NCBI GenBank assembly: GCA_900553015.1
Contig: USBY01000023.1
Location: 1-24,520 of the forward strand
Reading direction: 5' to 3'
Source of the DNA: an uncultured Clostridium sp.
GTDB taxonomy: Bacteria; Bacillota; Clostridia; TANB77; CAG-508
Length of the DNA: 24,520 nt
Made by a program: the position numbers and the translations under genes. Numbering within the stretch: the stretch's first letter is position 1; every line of letters starts with the position of its first letter. Positions 16,267 to 22,497 of the stretch are shown here, in pieces. Below the pieces are notes generated by a model. That model had not been told where the DNA came from, made no database searches, and was given only the letters and a program-made list of their open reading frames with translations.

Positions 16267-17571
16267 TTATATTTTCTTTAGCATTGTTATAAAAAATCCA
16301 TCATGTTTTTGACTTGGTAAAAATTGTACCATATTATTAGTAGTTATTTTAGAAAATTCATTTGGTATTTGCTCGTCTATATTAACTGTTTCAAAGTTTT
16401 CTTCTTTTATGAATTTTTCTATTATTTCATCATTTTCTTCTTTTAACATGCTACAAGTAGAATATACCAAAACTCCATTATTTTTTAAATATTTAGAACA
16501 TATTTTTAGTATATTAAATTGAATATCAGAAATTTCTTTTATATCACCTTCTTGTCTATTCCATTTTATATCTGGCTTCCTTCTTATTACTCCTAAACCT
16601 AAACATGGAACATCCAGTAAAATTTTATCAAATTTTTCTACATATTCTTCTTTTAATTTAGTTGCATCATGTACTTCTGTTTGTATAATATCAATTCCTA
16701 ATCTTTTAGCATTTTGATCAACTTGTTTTAGTCTTTCTTCGTAAATATCCCAAGCTACAATCTTTCCTTTGTTGTGCATAAGTTCTGCTAAGTAAGTGGT
16801 CTTTCCACCAGGAGCACTACATGCATCTAAAACTATCTCTCCTTCTTTTGGTGCTAAAATGAAACTACTTAATCCAGCTGCTTCATCTTGAATAGTTATA
16901 TTTCCTTCTATATATTCTTTTGTTTTAGTAATGTTTTTTGTACCAGTAATAGTTCTAAAATCCTCTAAAATTCCTTTTTCTCCTAGTTCTACTTTTCCTT
17001 TTAATTTATTTATTCTTACCGAAATATTAGGTCTTAAATTTAAGTTTTGGCAAATATTTGCTGTTTCTTCCTCTCCATATTCATCACAAAACTTTTTTAC
17101 TATCCATTCTGGCATTGAATATTTTAAACTTATTCTAGTTATACTATTAGTTATATTACTAATTTCTTTATAATCACTTTTTTCTATTTTTCTTAAAATA
17201 GCATTAACTAATCCAACTGATTTAAAATTATATTTTTTACATAAATTGACACTTTCATTTACTGCTGCAGATTTTGGAACTTTATCTAGAAATATTATTT
17301 GATAACTCCCTAAATACAAAATATTTTTTACCCAGTCAGACATTTTCTTTATTTTTGTTTTTGAATATTTTTGAATGATATATTCTAATGTTAGTTTCCA
17401 TGTTACAACACCATATACTAATTCGGATATAAAATTTATATCTAAGTTACTTAATTTTTCTCTATTTTCATTTATAAATTTGTCGAGCACAATATTAGAA
17501 TATGCTTGTTTTGTATTTATTTCATATAAACTTTTAAGCGCAATATTACGTGCAAAATCGATTTTCATCAT
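16267..17571 (-). CDS. rsmB: 16S rRNA (cytosine-5) methyltransferase RsmB
   Basis: A 434-aa SAM-dependent methyltransferase that makes m5C967-type modifications in 16S rRNA. The N-terminal NusB-like RNA-binding domain spans about 1-140 (ARNIALKSLYEI, KSAAVNESVNL). The catalytic domain has motif I VLDACSAPGGKTTYLAEL at about 248-265. The two conserved cysteines are Cys323 in LDVPCLGLGVIRRKPDIKW and Cys373 in YSTCSMLKEEND. I use the ATG at 17569-17571, which follows AAAGGATTGGAA. The frame remains open for 23 more codons upstream, but that extension is translated from the palindromic repeats at 17587-17645 and has no ribosome binding site. The transcript probably begins at 17662-17690, so the repeat pair lies in its leader. 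Confidence 0.95.
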   Translation of the reverse strand: MMKIDFARNIALKSLYEINTKQAYSNIVLDKFINENREKLSNLDINFISELVYGVVTWKLTLEYIIQKYSKTKIKKMSDWVKNILYLGSYQIIFLDKVPKSAAVNESVNLCKKYNFKSVGLVNAILRKIEKSDYKEISNITNSITRISLKYSMPEWIVKKFCDEYGEEETANICQNLNLRPNISVRINKLKGKVELGEKGILEDFRTITGTKNITKTKEYIEGNITIQDEAAGLSSFILAPKEGEIVLDACSAPGGKTTYLAELMHNKGKIVAWDIYEERLKQVDQNAKRLGIDIIQTEVHDATKLKEEYVEKFDKILLDVPCLGLGVIRRKPDIKWNRQEGDIKEISDIQFNILKICSKYLKNNGVLVYSTCSMLKEENDEIIEKFIKEENFETVNIDEQIPNEFSKITTNNMVQFLPSQKHDGFFITMLKKI

Positions 17572-17586
17572 TTCCAATCCTTTCTC

Positions 17587-17645
17587 GGGATTTTGGGACG
17601 TTCCTTTTTTCCCTGCCCGGGATTTGAGGAACGTCCCCAAATCCC
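17587..17645. repeat. Inverted pair of 27-bp palindromic repeats in the rsmB leader
   Basis: Two family copies face each other, 17587-17613 (ending in TTTTTTCCC) and 17619-17645, with five bases between them. The right copy, read on the minus strand, is identical to the one at 19449-19475. Together they can fold into a long hairpin. They lie between the rsmB promoter and start, and just before the promoter region of the dodecin gene. Confidence 0.88.
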
Positions 17646-17661
17646 TAAAATCCTTTTTTAT

Positions 17662-17690
17662 ATTATATCATCCATCTGTATAAAATTAAA
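17662..17690 (-). promoter_or_regulatory. Extended -10 promoter of rsmB
   Basis: On the minus strand a perfect TATAAT is preceded by TGA. A weak -35 box, TTTAAT, lies 17 bases upstream. The promoter is followed by the repeat pair and then rsmB. Confidence 0.55.
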
Positions 17691-17736
17691 TTAAATGGAA
17701 AAAATATTAGTAATTTTATTTATAGGAGGTATTGTA

Positions 17737-17949
17737 ATGACTGTAGAAAAACACATTCGTGTTAGAGGTTCTTCTAACATATCTTGGAAAGATGCTATTG
17801 TACAAACTATTAGTGAAGCTTCAAAAACAATAAATTATATATCTGAGGTTAAGGTAATTGACCAAACAGCAAATATTCAAGATGGTAAAATTACTGAATA
17901 TTTTGCTGAAATAGAACTTACATTTTATATAGATCATTCTAATGTGTAG
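17737..17949 (+). CDS. Dodecin family flavin-binding protein
   Basis: A 70-aa protein of the dodecin family, which forms hollow dodecamers that bind flavins (and in some bacteria coenzyme A) as storage or buffering proteins. The pattern VEKHIRVRGSS, then SWKDAIVQTISEASKTI, then DQTANIQDGKITEYFAEIEL matches the beta-alpha-beta-beta fold. The conserved tryptophan is present at Trp17 and the conserved glutamine at Gln43; both contact the flavin in characterised dodecins. The ATG at 17737-17739 follows ATAGGAGGT. An ATG 42 bases upstream has no ribosome binding site and would add an unrelated hydrophobic leader. It is followed after 12 bases by spoVAC, so it appears to be the first gene of a sporulation operon. 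Confidence 0.9.
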   Translation: MTVEKHIRVRGSSNISWKDAIVQTISEASKTINYISEVKVIDQTANIQDGKITEYFAEIELTFYIDHSNV

Positions 17950-17961
17950 AAAGGAGTAATT

Positions 17962-18426
17962 ATGCAACCTATCGAAACACAAAAAAAATACCAAGAATAT
18001 GTAGATAAAAAATCCCCTAATTCGCCAATATTAAAGAATTGTTTTAATGCATTCTGGGTTGGAGGTTTAATTTGCACTTTTGGTCAAATTATCTCACTTA
18101 TATGTAAAGCACGTGGCTTTGATGAAGCAACTTCTGGGACTATAGTTTCTATCATTTTAATAGCAATTAGTGCATTTTTAACAGGCTTAAATATATTTAA
18201 TAAAATAGGAAAATTTGCAGGTGCAGGTTCTTTAGTTCCTATTACTGGTTTTGCTAACTCTATTGTTGCACCTTCAATAGAATTCAAATCTGAAGGTTAT
18301 GTTATGGGTGTTGGTAGTAAAATGTTTACTATTGCTGGACCTGTATTAGTTTTTGGTATTTGTACTTCTATTATTGTTGGTATTGTATATCTAATTTTTA
18401 ATACTCAAGGTATTACTTTAGCATAA
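17962..18426 (+). CDS. spoVAC: Stage V sporulation protein AC
   Basis: An integral inner-membrane protein of the spore. SpoVA proteins move dipicolinic acid with calcium into the developing spore and release it in germination, and SpoVAC forms a mechanosensitive channel in Bacillus. The 154-aa protein has four or so hydrophobic segments (about 28-48, 55-78, 85-105 and 125-148). It carries the SpoVAC/AE-type motif FAGAGSLVPITGFANSI. The N-terminal YQEYVDKKSPNSPI is typical of SpoVAC rather than SpoVAE. The ATG follows AAAGGAG, and spoVAD follows after 12 bases. Confidence 0.94.
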   Translation: MQPIETQKKYQEYVDKKSPNSPILKNCFNAFWVGGLICTFGQIISLICKARGFDEATSGTIVSIILIAISAFLTGLNIFNKIGKFAGAGSLVPITGFANSIVAPSIEFKSEGYVMGVGSKMFTIAGPVLVFGICTSIIVGIVYLIFNTQGITLA

Positions 18427-18438
18427 GGAGATGATTTT

Positions 18439-19443
18439 TTGGAGAAATTAGGAAAACAAACTATTAAATTTACTAAGCCTCCTACTATTTTAGATACAGC
18501 AAGTATTGTTGGTCCAAAAGAAGCAGAGGGGCCTCTTGCTAAGTATTTTGATAAATGCTTAGAAGACGAGTTTTGGGGTGAAAAAACTTGGGAAAAAGCT
18601 GAAAGTAAAATATTGAAAGAAACAGTCTATTCAGCAGTAAAAAAATCTAATCTTCCAATATCCAGTATAGATTACTGTTTTGCTGGTGATTTATTAAATC
18701 AATGTATTTCTTCTAGTTTTGGTTTACGAGATTCAAATATACCATTTATAGGCATATTTGGTGCATGCTCTACTTTTGTTGAAGGCTTAGGCTTAGGTTC
18801 TGTATTTATTGATGGCGGTGCTGCTGATAATGTTATTTGTGCTGCTTCTAGCCACTTCTGTAGTGCAGAAAAACAATTTAGATTTCCATTGGAACTTGGA
18901 AACCAGAGACCACAATCTTCACAATGGACTGTTACTGGTTCTGGTGCTGCAATTCTATCTTCTGTTGGAACAGGCCCTTTTGTAACACATTTTACTCCTG
19001 GTAGAATTATAGATATGGGAATTAAAGATGGTAATAATATGGGAGCTGCAATGGCGCCTGCTGCTTTAGATACTTTAATTACACATTTTAGTGATACTGG
19101 TCGAAATCCAAGTTATTATGATGCAATAATAACCGGTGACCTTGGACATGTTGGAAAAGAAATCTTAATTGAACTTGCACAAACTAAAGGATTCAATATA
19201 AAATCTAACTATAATGATTGTGGAGTTCTAATTTTTGATAAAGCAACCCAAGACACACATGCTGGTGGAAGTGGTTGTGCTTGTTGTGGTACAGTATTCT
19301 CTGGCTATTTATTTAATATGCTTCAAACTAAAAAGTATAAAAAAATATTATTAATCGCAACTGGAGCATTAATGAATTCAACCTCTACTCAACAAGGTGA
19401 AAGTATTCCTGGAATTGCACACGCAGTTAGCATAGAAATATAG
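18439..19443 (+). CDS. spoVAD: Stage V sporulation protein AD
   Basis: A peripheral spore-membrane protein with a thiolase-like fold that binds dipicolinic acid in Bacillus. The 334-aa length is normal. Visible family features are an N-terminal KQTIKFTKPPTILDTASIVG, then DYCFAGDLLNQCISSSF, FGACSTFVEGL around the thiolase cysteine position, and ASSHFCSAEKQFRFPLELGN. GSGCACCGTVFSGY near the C-terminus is also typical. The start is TTG at 18439-18441, preceded by AAGGAG with 8-base spacing; no ATG in frame is available nearby. SpoVAE would normally follow at once. Here the gene instead ends at a palindromic repeat (19449) and two opposite-strand genes intervene. Confidence 0.95.
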   Translation: MEKLGKQTIKFTKPPTILDTASIVGPKEAEGPLAKYFDKCLEDEFWGEKTWEKAESKILKETVYSAVKKSNLPISSIDYCFAGDLLNQCISSSFGLRDSNIPFIGIFGACSTFVEGLGLGSVFIDGGAADNVICAASSHFCSAEKQFRFPLELGNQRPQSSQWTVTGSGAAILSSVGTGPFVTHFTPGRIIDMGIKDGNNMGAAMAPAALDTLITHFSDTGRNPSYYDAIITGDLGHVGKEILIELAQTKGFNIKSNYNDCGVLIFDKATQDTHAGGSGCACCGTVFSGYLFNMLQTKKYKKILLIATGALMNSTSTQQGESIPGIAHAVSIEI

Positions 19444-19444
19444 A

Positions 19445-19499
19445 AAAAGGGATTTGAGGAACGTCCCCAAATCCCTGGGAACATCCCTCAATCCCTTTT
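19445..19499. repeat. Palindromic repeat pair acting as a two-way terminator after spoVAD
   Basis: A full copy at 19449-19475 is followed by a degenerate inverted copy at 19477-19495. On the minus strand the arms AGGGATTTG and CAAATCCCT around an 11-base loop are followed by T residues, like a terminator. On the plus strand the outer arms also end in TTTT. The stop codon of the minus-strand gene (19488-19490) lies within the degenerate copy. This is the left border of the cassette that splits the spoVA genes. Confidence 0.8.
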
Positions 19500-19925
19500 G
19501 AATTTAAATATTTTCTTCATATAATCCAAAAACTTCGCATACCATTTCTTTTCTGGTATTACTGCTATTTCTGTTTTTGTTTTTTCCTCTATCTTTTTAT
19601 TCTTAAATACTTCATCATAGTTAATTTTTATCTTGTTCTTTTCTAATTCATACTCATCTTGTTTTTCTTTTATTAAAATCTGTTCTCTTTGAAAGTCAGT
19701 CGCCCAATAATCTCTAAAAAAATTAGCAAGTATATCTTTTGTCTCTTCCATTAAATCCTGTTCTTCAAAAGGAACACTTTTATTAATTTTAAAGATATAC
19801 TCTTTATCAGCACATTTTCCCAAAGTATACATTATATCTTTTGGAACTTTTTCTAAATCTTCTTTTGGAATATATTTTAAAATTTCTAATACTTCTACAT
19901 ATGCTTTAGAATAATTATTGTTCAT
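19488..19925 (-). CDS. Small protein of unknown function, partner of the HExxH protein
   Basis: A 145-aa protein. It opens MNNNYSKAYVEVLEILKYIP and continues EDLEKVPKDIMYTL. I have the impression of a recurring clostridial hypothetical family with this opening, but I know no function. The middle is acidic and helical (FEEQDLMEETKDILANFFRDYWATDFQREQ). A charged coil then leads to the basic, aromatic end KKWYAKFLDYMKKIFKFKRD, possibly membrane-associated. I use the ATG at 19923-19925, which overlaps the end of the preceding gene by 11 bases. GGAAGGAG lies about 12 bases before it, a slightly long spacing. The last codons and stop derive from the palindromic repeat. Tight coupling with the larger gene suggests a joint function. 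Confidence 0.75.
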   Translation of the reverse strand: MNNNYSKAYVEVLEILKYIPKEDLEKVPKDIMYTLGKCADKEYIFKINKSVPFEEQDLMEETKDILANFFRDYWATDFQREQILIKEKQDEYELEKNKIKINYDEVFKNKKIEEKTKTEIAVIPEKKWYAKFLDYMKKIFKFKRD

Positions 19926-21885
19926 TTCTTGATTGTTCTCCTTCCAAAACTTTAGTCTTATCTTTTGTAAGTGCTTGCATTGCATCTTTTTTATTTTGTA
20001 GTGATCTATGTACTGTTGCCTTACCTATTTTTTGGACAGATACGCTATATTCTTCTTTATTTTGTTCATATTCTTTCATGTCTACTACTATTTGTTTACC
20101 TCTATTAGCAAGTTCTATCCTTTTCCTTGTTAGGTCTGTATCTCTTTTAGCTAAAACATCATCCATCATTTTATAATATGGTAATTCAGCATATTCGGTT
20201 ACAGCTGCATTTAAATTCTCGAAATTTTCTTTTCCAACGATTTCTGTTATTCCATCTCTAGTAGGTGCCATCATTCCATCAATCATTTCTTCTCTATATT
20301 CTTTTTGAAAATTTATAGTTACAACATTATAACGTTCATACGAAGTAGCCCCAGCTTCTTTAGCTAGTTTTTGGTCTCCATATAAATATATTCCTTTTTC
20401 ATGTAATCTTCTGGTAACTTCAATTGCTAATTCTTGATGTAAATTTTCAGATAATAATTCATAGTTTCTTCTTGGCTCATTTGGATCGATTTTCCTATCG
20501 TCTACAATAAGTTCATCTTCATTATGGCATATCGGTTCTACAGCTTCATCAAAACCAAATTTAAAATATATCTCATCTTCTGAAATTTGTTTCATGCTTG
20601 ATTCAACAGTATGTAATAATTCATGTATTATCTGCACATCTTTATACTCTCGTAAAATTTTTACTAGTGGTAAATGAACTATATTAAATAAACTATAGTT
20701 TCCATCAGCATCTTCTCTAACATTTGGAACTATACATGGTACACCCTTTTCGACAAATTCTTTGCTAAAATTATCCTGTATTTTTATACCTTGTGCTAAT
20801 ATATTCTTTTTACAAGCCTCGTAATTTCCTGTATTTAGAAAGAACTCCATGTCCATTTCTTTGTCACATTCTTCTTTTATTGTATATAATGTTTCTACTA
20901 GCTCTTTGTCAGGCAATAATTTTTTTGCTTCCTCACTATTTTCATAATCCACATAATTATTACCTAAATCTAATCCTTTAGCTTTAAAGTACTTTACTCT
21001 ATCAGATTTTACTCTCACAGATTCAAAATTATCTTTAGCTAATTTTTCTTCTGCATCTTTTGAAAAAGCAAAAATTAGAGGTTCTCCATACCTTGCAATA
21101 TATAGTCCATCTTTATCTACTTCTTGTGTAAATCTATAATCTGCAGTATAATTTTTTGCTAATACTTCTTCTATTTTAGCTCCAAGTTCTTTATCACAAT
21201 GAGGTACAATTCGAGATGCATATTTCTTCATATATTTAAATTTTAATTCTTGTTCATATTTTTTTACTTTTTCTAAATATTCTATGTAATCTTTATTATC
21301 TTCCTTAAATTGGTCAAACTCGTTCTTACACTCAGCAGCTACTTTGTATATATCCATTACTCTTTTTAAACATTCTTGCCCTTGCTTAGTTTGTATAACT
21401 TCATCATAATCTTCTGGCGAAATTTCTAATCCCATAGATTTTAAAAGTTCACATCTATTTGCTTTATGCATTCTGTTTGCATAGTCGTTTTCTGAATTTA
21501 TTAATTCATCATTAAAAGAGAGAATTTTTCCATAATCAGTAAAATTAGAAGTTCCGAAATATTGTTTTAAAACTTCTTTATGTTCCTCTGACAAAGCAAA
21601 AGTTCCTCTTTTATACACTTCATCTTCTGTTTCTTTTGAAACCTCTATTCCAATATTTCGTAAAAATTTTACTGATAGCATTGAGACAAAATGGCTATTT
21701 TTTGTATTATAATCATTTTGTACATCCTCGGCTGTAACATATGTATTTATATACAAATTATTTAATCTATCTTCTATTTGAGCTCTATGTCTTTCACCAT
21801 AAACTTCTACTATTGTATCGATTATTTTTGGTCGTAACTCTTCTATTGGTAATTGATACCTCTTAAAAACTTCACTTTCAATCAT
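19915..21885 (-). CDS. Putative HExxH metalloprotein of unknown family
   Basis: A 656-aa protein. The only recognisable motif is VQIIHELLHTVESSMKQ at about residues 419-435, which contains HELLH, the zinc-binding and catalytic HExxH of zincin peptidases. Glutamates in the later helix LSENLHQELAIEVTRRL, about 55-65 residues on, could supply a third ligand as in gluzincins. The N-terminal 400 residues are mainly charged helices. There is no signal peptide or membrane segment, so it is probably cytoplasmic. I use the ATG at 21883-21885, because AAAGGATG precedes it at suitable spacing. An ATG three codons earlier abuts the ribosome binding site. It starts from its own promoter and overlaps the small partner gene. 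A single HExxH match in a long protein is suggestive, not proof, of peptidase activity. Confidence 0.7.
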   Translation of the reverse strand: MIESEVFKRYQLPIEELRPKIIDTIVEVYGERHRAQIEDRLNNLYINTYVTAEDVQNDYNTKNSHFVSMLSVKFLRNIGIEVSKETEDEVYKRGTFALSEEHKEVLKQYFGTSNFTDYGKILSFNDELINSENDYANRMHKANRCELLKSMGLEISPEDYDEVIQTKQGQECLKRVMDIYKVAAECKNEFDQFKEDNKDYIEYLEKVKKYEQELKFKYMKKYASRIVPHCDKELGAKIEEVLAKNYTADYRFTQEVDKDGLYIARYGEPLIFAFSKDAEEKLAKDNFESVRVKSDRVKYFKAKGLDLGNNYVDYENSEEAKKLLPDKELVETLYTIKEECDKEMDMEFFLNTGNYEACKKNILAQGIKIQDNFSKEFVEKGVPCIVPNVREDADGNYSLFNIVHLPLVKILREYKDVQIIHELLHTVESSMKQISEDEIYFKFGFDEAVEPICHNEDELIVDDRKIDPNEPRRNYELLSENLHQELAIEVTRRLHEKGIYLYGDQKLAKEAGATSYERYNVVTINFQKEYREEMIDGMMAPTRDGITEIVGKENFENLNAAVTEYAELPYYKMMDDVLAKRDTDLTRKRIELANRGKQIVVDMKEYEQNKEEYSVSVQKIGKATVHRSLQNKKDAMQALTKDKTKVLEGEQSRNEQ

Positions 21886-21918
21886 CTTTTGCATCCTTTA
21901 AAAATCAATTTTTAAATA

Positions 21919-21947
21919 ATTTTATCATAACTTTTTTTGACATTCAA
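21919..21947 (-). promoter_or_regulatory. Promoter of the HExxH gene cassette
   Basis: On the minus strand TTGAAT and TAAAAT are separated by 17 bases, with TGA before the -10 box. It lies about 33 bases upstream of the chosen start. Its -35 box touches the -35 box of the divergent plus-strand candidate. Confidence 0.6.
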
Positions 21948-21966
21948 TATTGTAAAATTGTATAAA
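21937..21966 (+). promoter_or_regulatory. Candidate promoter for spoVAE
   Basis: TTGACA and TATAAA are separated by 18 bases. The stretch TGTATAAAATTA (21959-21970) is also present before the dodecin-spoVAC genes (17677-17688), and in both cases a similar ATGSAMAAAATAYTA follows. This could mean that a shared forespore-type signal overlaps or replaces a vegetative promoter. Which sigma factor reads it is not decided by the sequence. Confidence 0.4.
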
Positions 21967-22006
21967 ATTATTATTTCATGCACAAAATACTAATATAAGA
22001 TTAATC

Positions 22007-22066
22007 GGGATTTAGGGACGTTCTTTGAAATCCTTATTCGGAAAAAAAGGAACGTCCCCAAATCCC
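22007..22066. repeat. Inverted pair of 27-bp palindromic repeats in the spoVAE leader
   Basis: Copies at 22007-22033 and 22040-22066 face each other around a 6-base gap and can form a long hairpin. The spoVAE ribosome binding site GGGAGGAG begins directly after the right arm. This pair marks the right border of the region that separates spoVAD from spoVAE. Confidence 0.88.
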
Positions 22067-22080
22067 TGGGAGGAGATTTC

Positions 22081-22476
22081 ATGAGTAATATTGATTGGTC
22101 AAGTGTTTTTGAATGGTCTACACTTTTAAAGGCTTTTGTCGTAGGTGGGCTTATATGTGTAATAGGTCAAATTTTAATTGATAAAACAAAATTAACTTCT
22201 GCTAGAATATTAGTTACATTTGTTACTGCTGGTGTTATATTAGGTGGGCTTGGCCTATATAAATATTTAGTTGATTTTGCAGGTGCTGGAGCAACAGTTC
22301 CTCTTACTGGATTCGGATATAACTTAGCAAAAGGCGCTATTGAAGGAGTAAAATCTGCAGGTCTTTTAGGTGCATTTACTGGAGGTATAAAAAATGCAGC
22401 AGGAGGTATTGCTGCTGCAATATTCTTTGGTTATATAGCATCATTGATTGCAAAACCAAAAATGAAAAAGCAATAA
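22081..22476 (+). CDS. spoVAE: Stage V sporulation protein AE
   Basis: A 131-aa integral membrane protein of the SpoVAE (SpoVAEb) type, the third member of the minimal clostridial SpoVA set. Membrane segments lie at about 12-30, 42-62 and 103-122. The signature FAGAGATVPLTGFGYNLAKG in the middle is closely related to that of SpoVAC. The ATG follows GGGAGGAG immediately after a palindromic repeat pair. Although it belongs with spoVAC and spoVAD, it is separated from them by 2.6 kb with two opposite-strand genes, so it must have its own promoter or rely on readthrough. It converges with the RelA/SpoT-like gene, and the two stop codons share a hairpin. Confidence 0.94.
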   Translation: MSNIDWSSVFEWSTLLKAFVVGGLICVIGQILIDKTKLTSARILVTFVTAGVILGGLGLYKYLVDFAGAGATVPLTGFGYNLAKGAIEGVKSAGLLGAFTGGIKNAAGGIAAAIFFGYIASLIAKPKMKKQ

Positions 22477-22497
22477 AGATTACTTCTTTATTGCTTT
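22467..22497. terminator. Bidirectional terminator shared by spoVAE and the RelA/SpoT-like gene
   Basis: AAAGCAATAAAG (22467-22478) and CTTTATTGCTTT (22486-22497) form a perfect 12-bp stem around a 7-base loop. Each arm encodes the last codons of the gene on its strand, so both proteins end in Lys-Gln-stop. The T tracts are short. Confidence 0.75.

Noticed and set aside
17572..17640. Longer RsmB with 23 extra N-terminal residues
   Set aside because: The extension is translated repeat sequence without a ribosome binding site. The downstream ATG has a good one and matches the family's usual start.
17695..17736. Hydrophobic leader on dodecin from an upstream ATG
   Set aside because: There is no ribosome binding site before that ATG, dodecins are cytoplasmic with no leader, and ATAGGAGGT sits before the inner ATG.
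17587..22066. The repeated 27-bp sequences considered as a CRISPR array
   Set aside because: They are scattered over many kilobases between genes, in both orientations and often as inverted pairs. There are no regular spacers, and no cas gene is visible.
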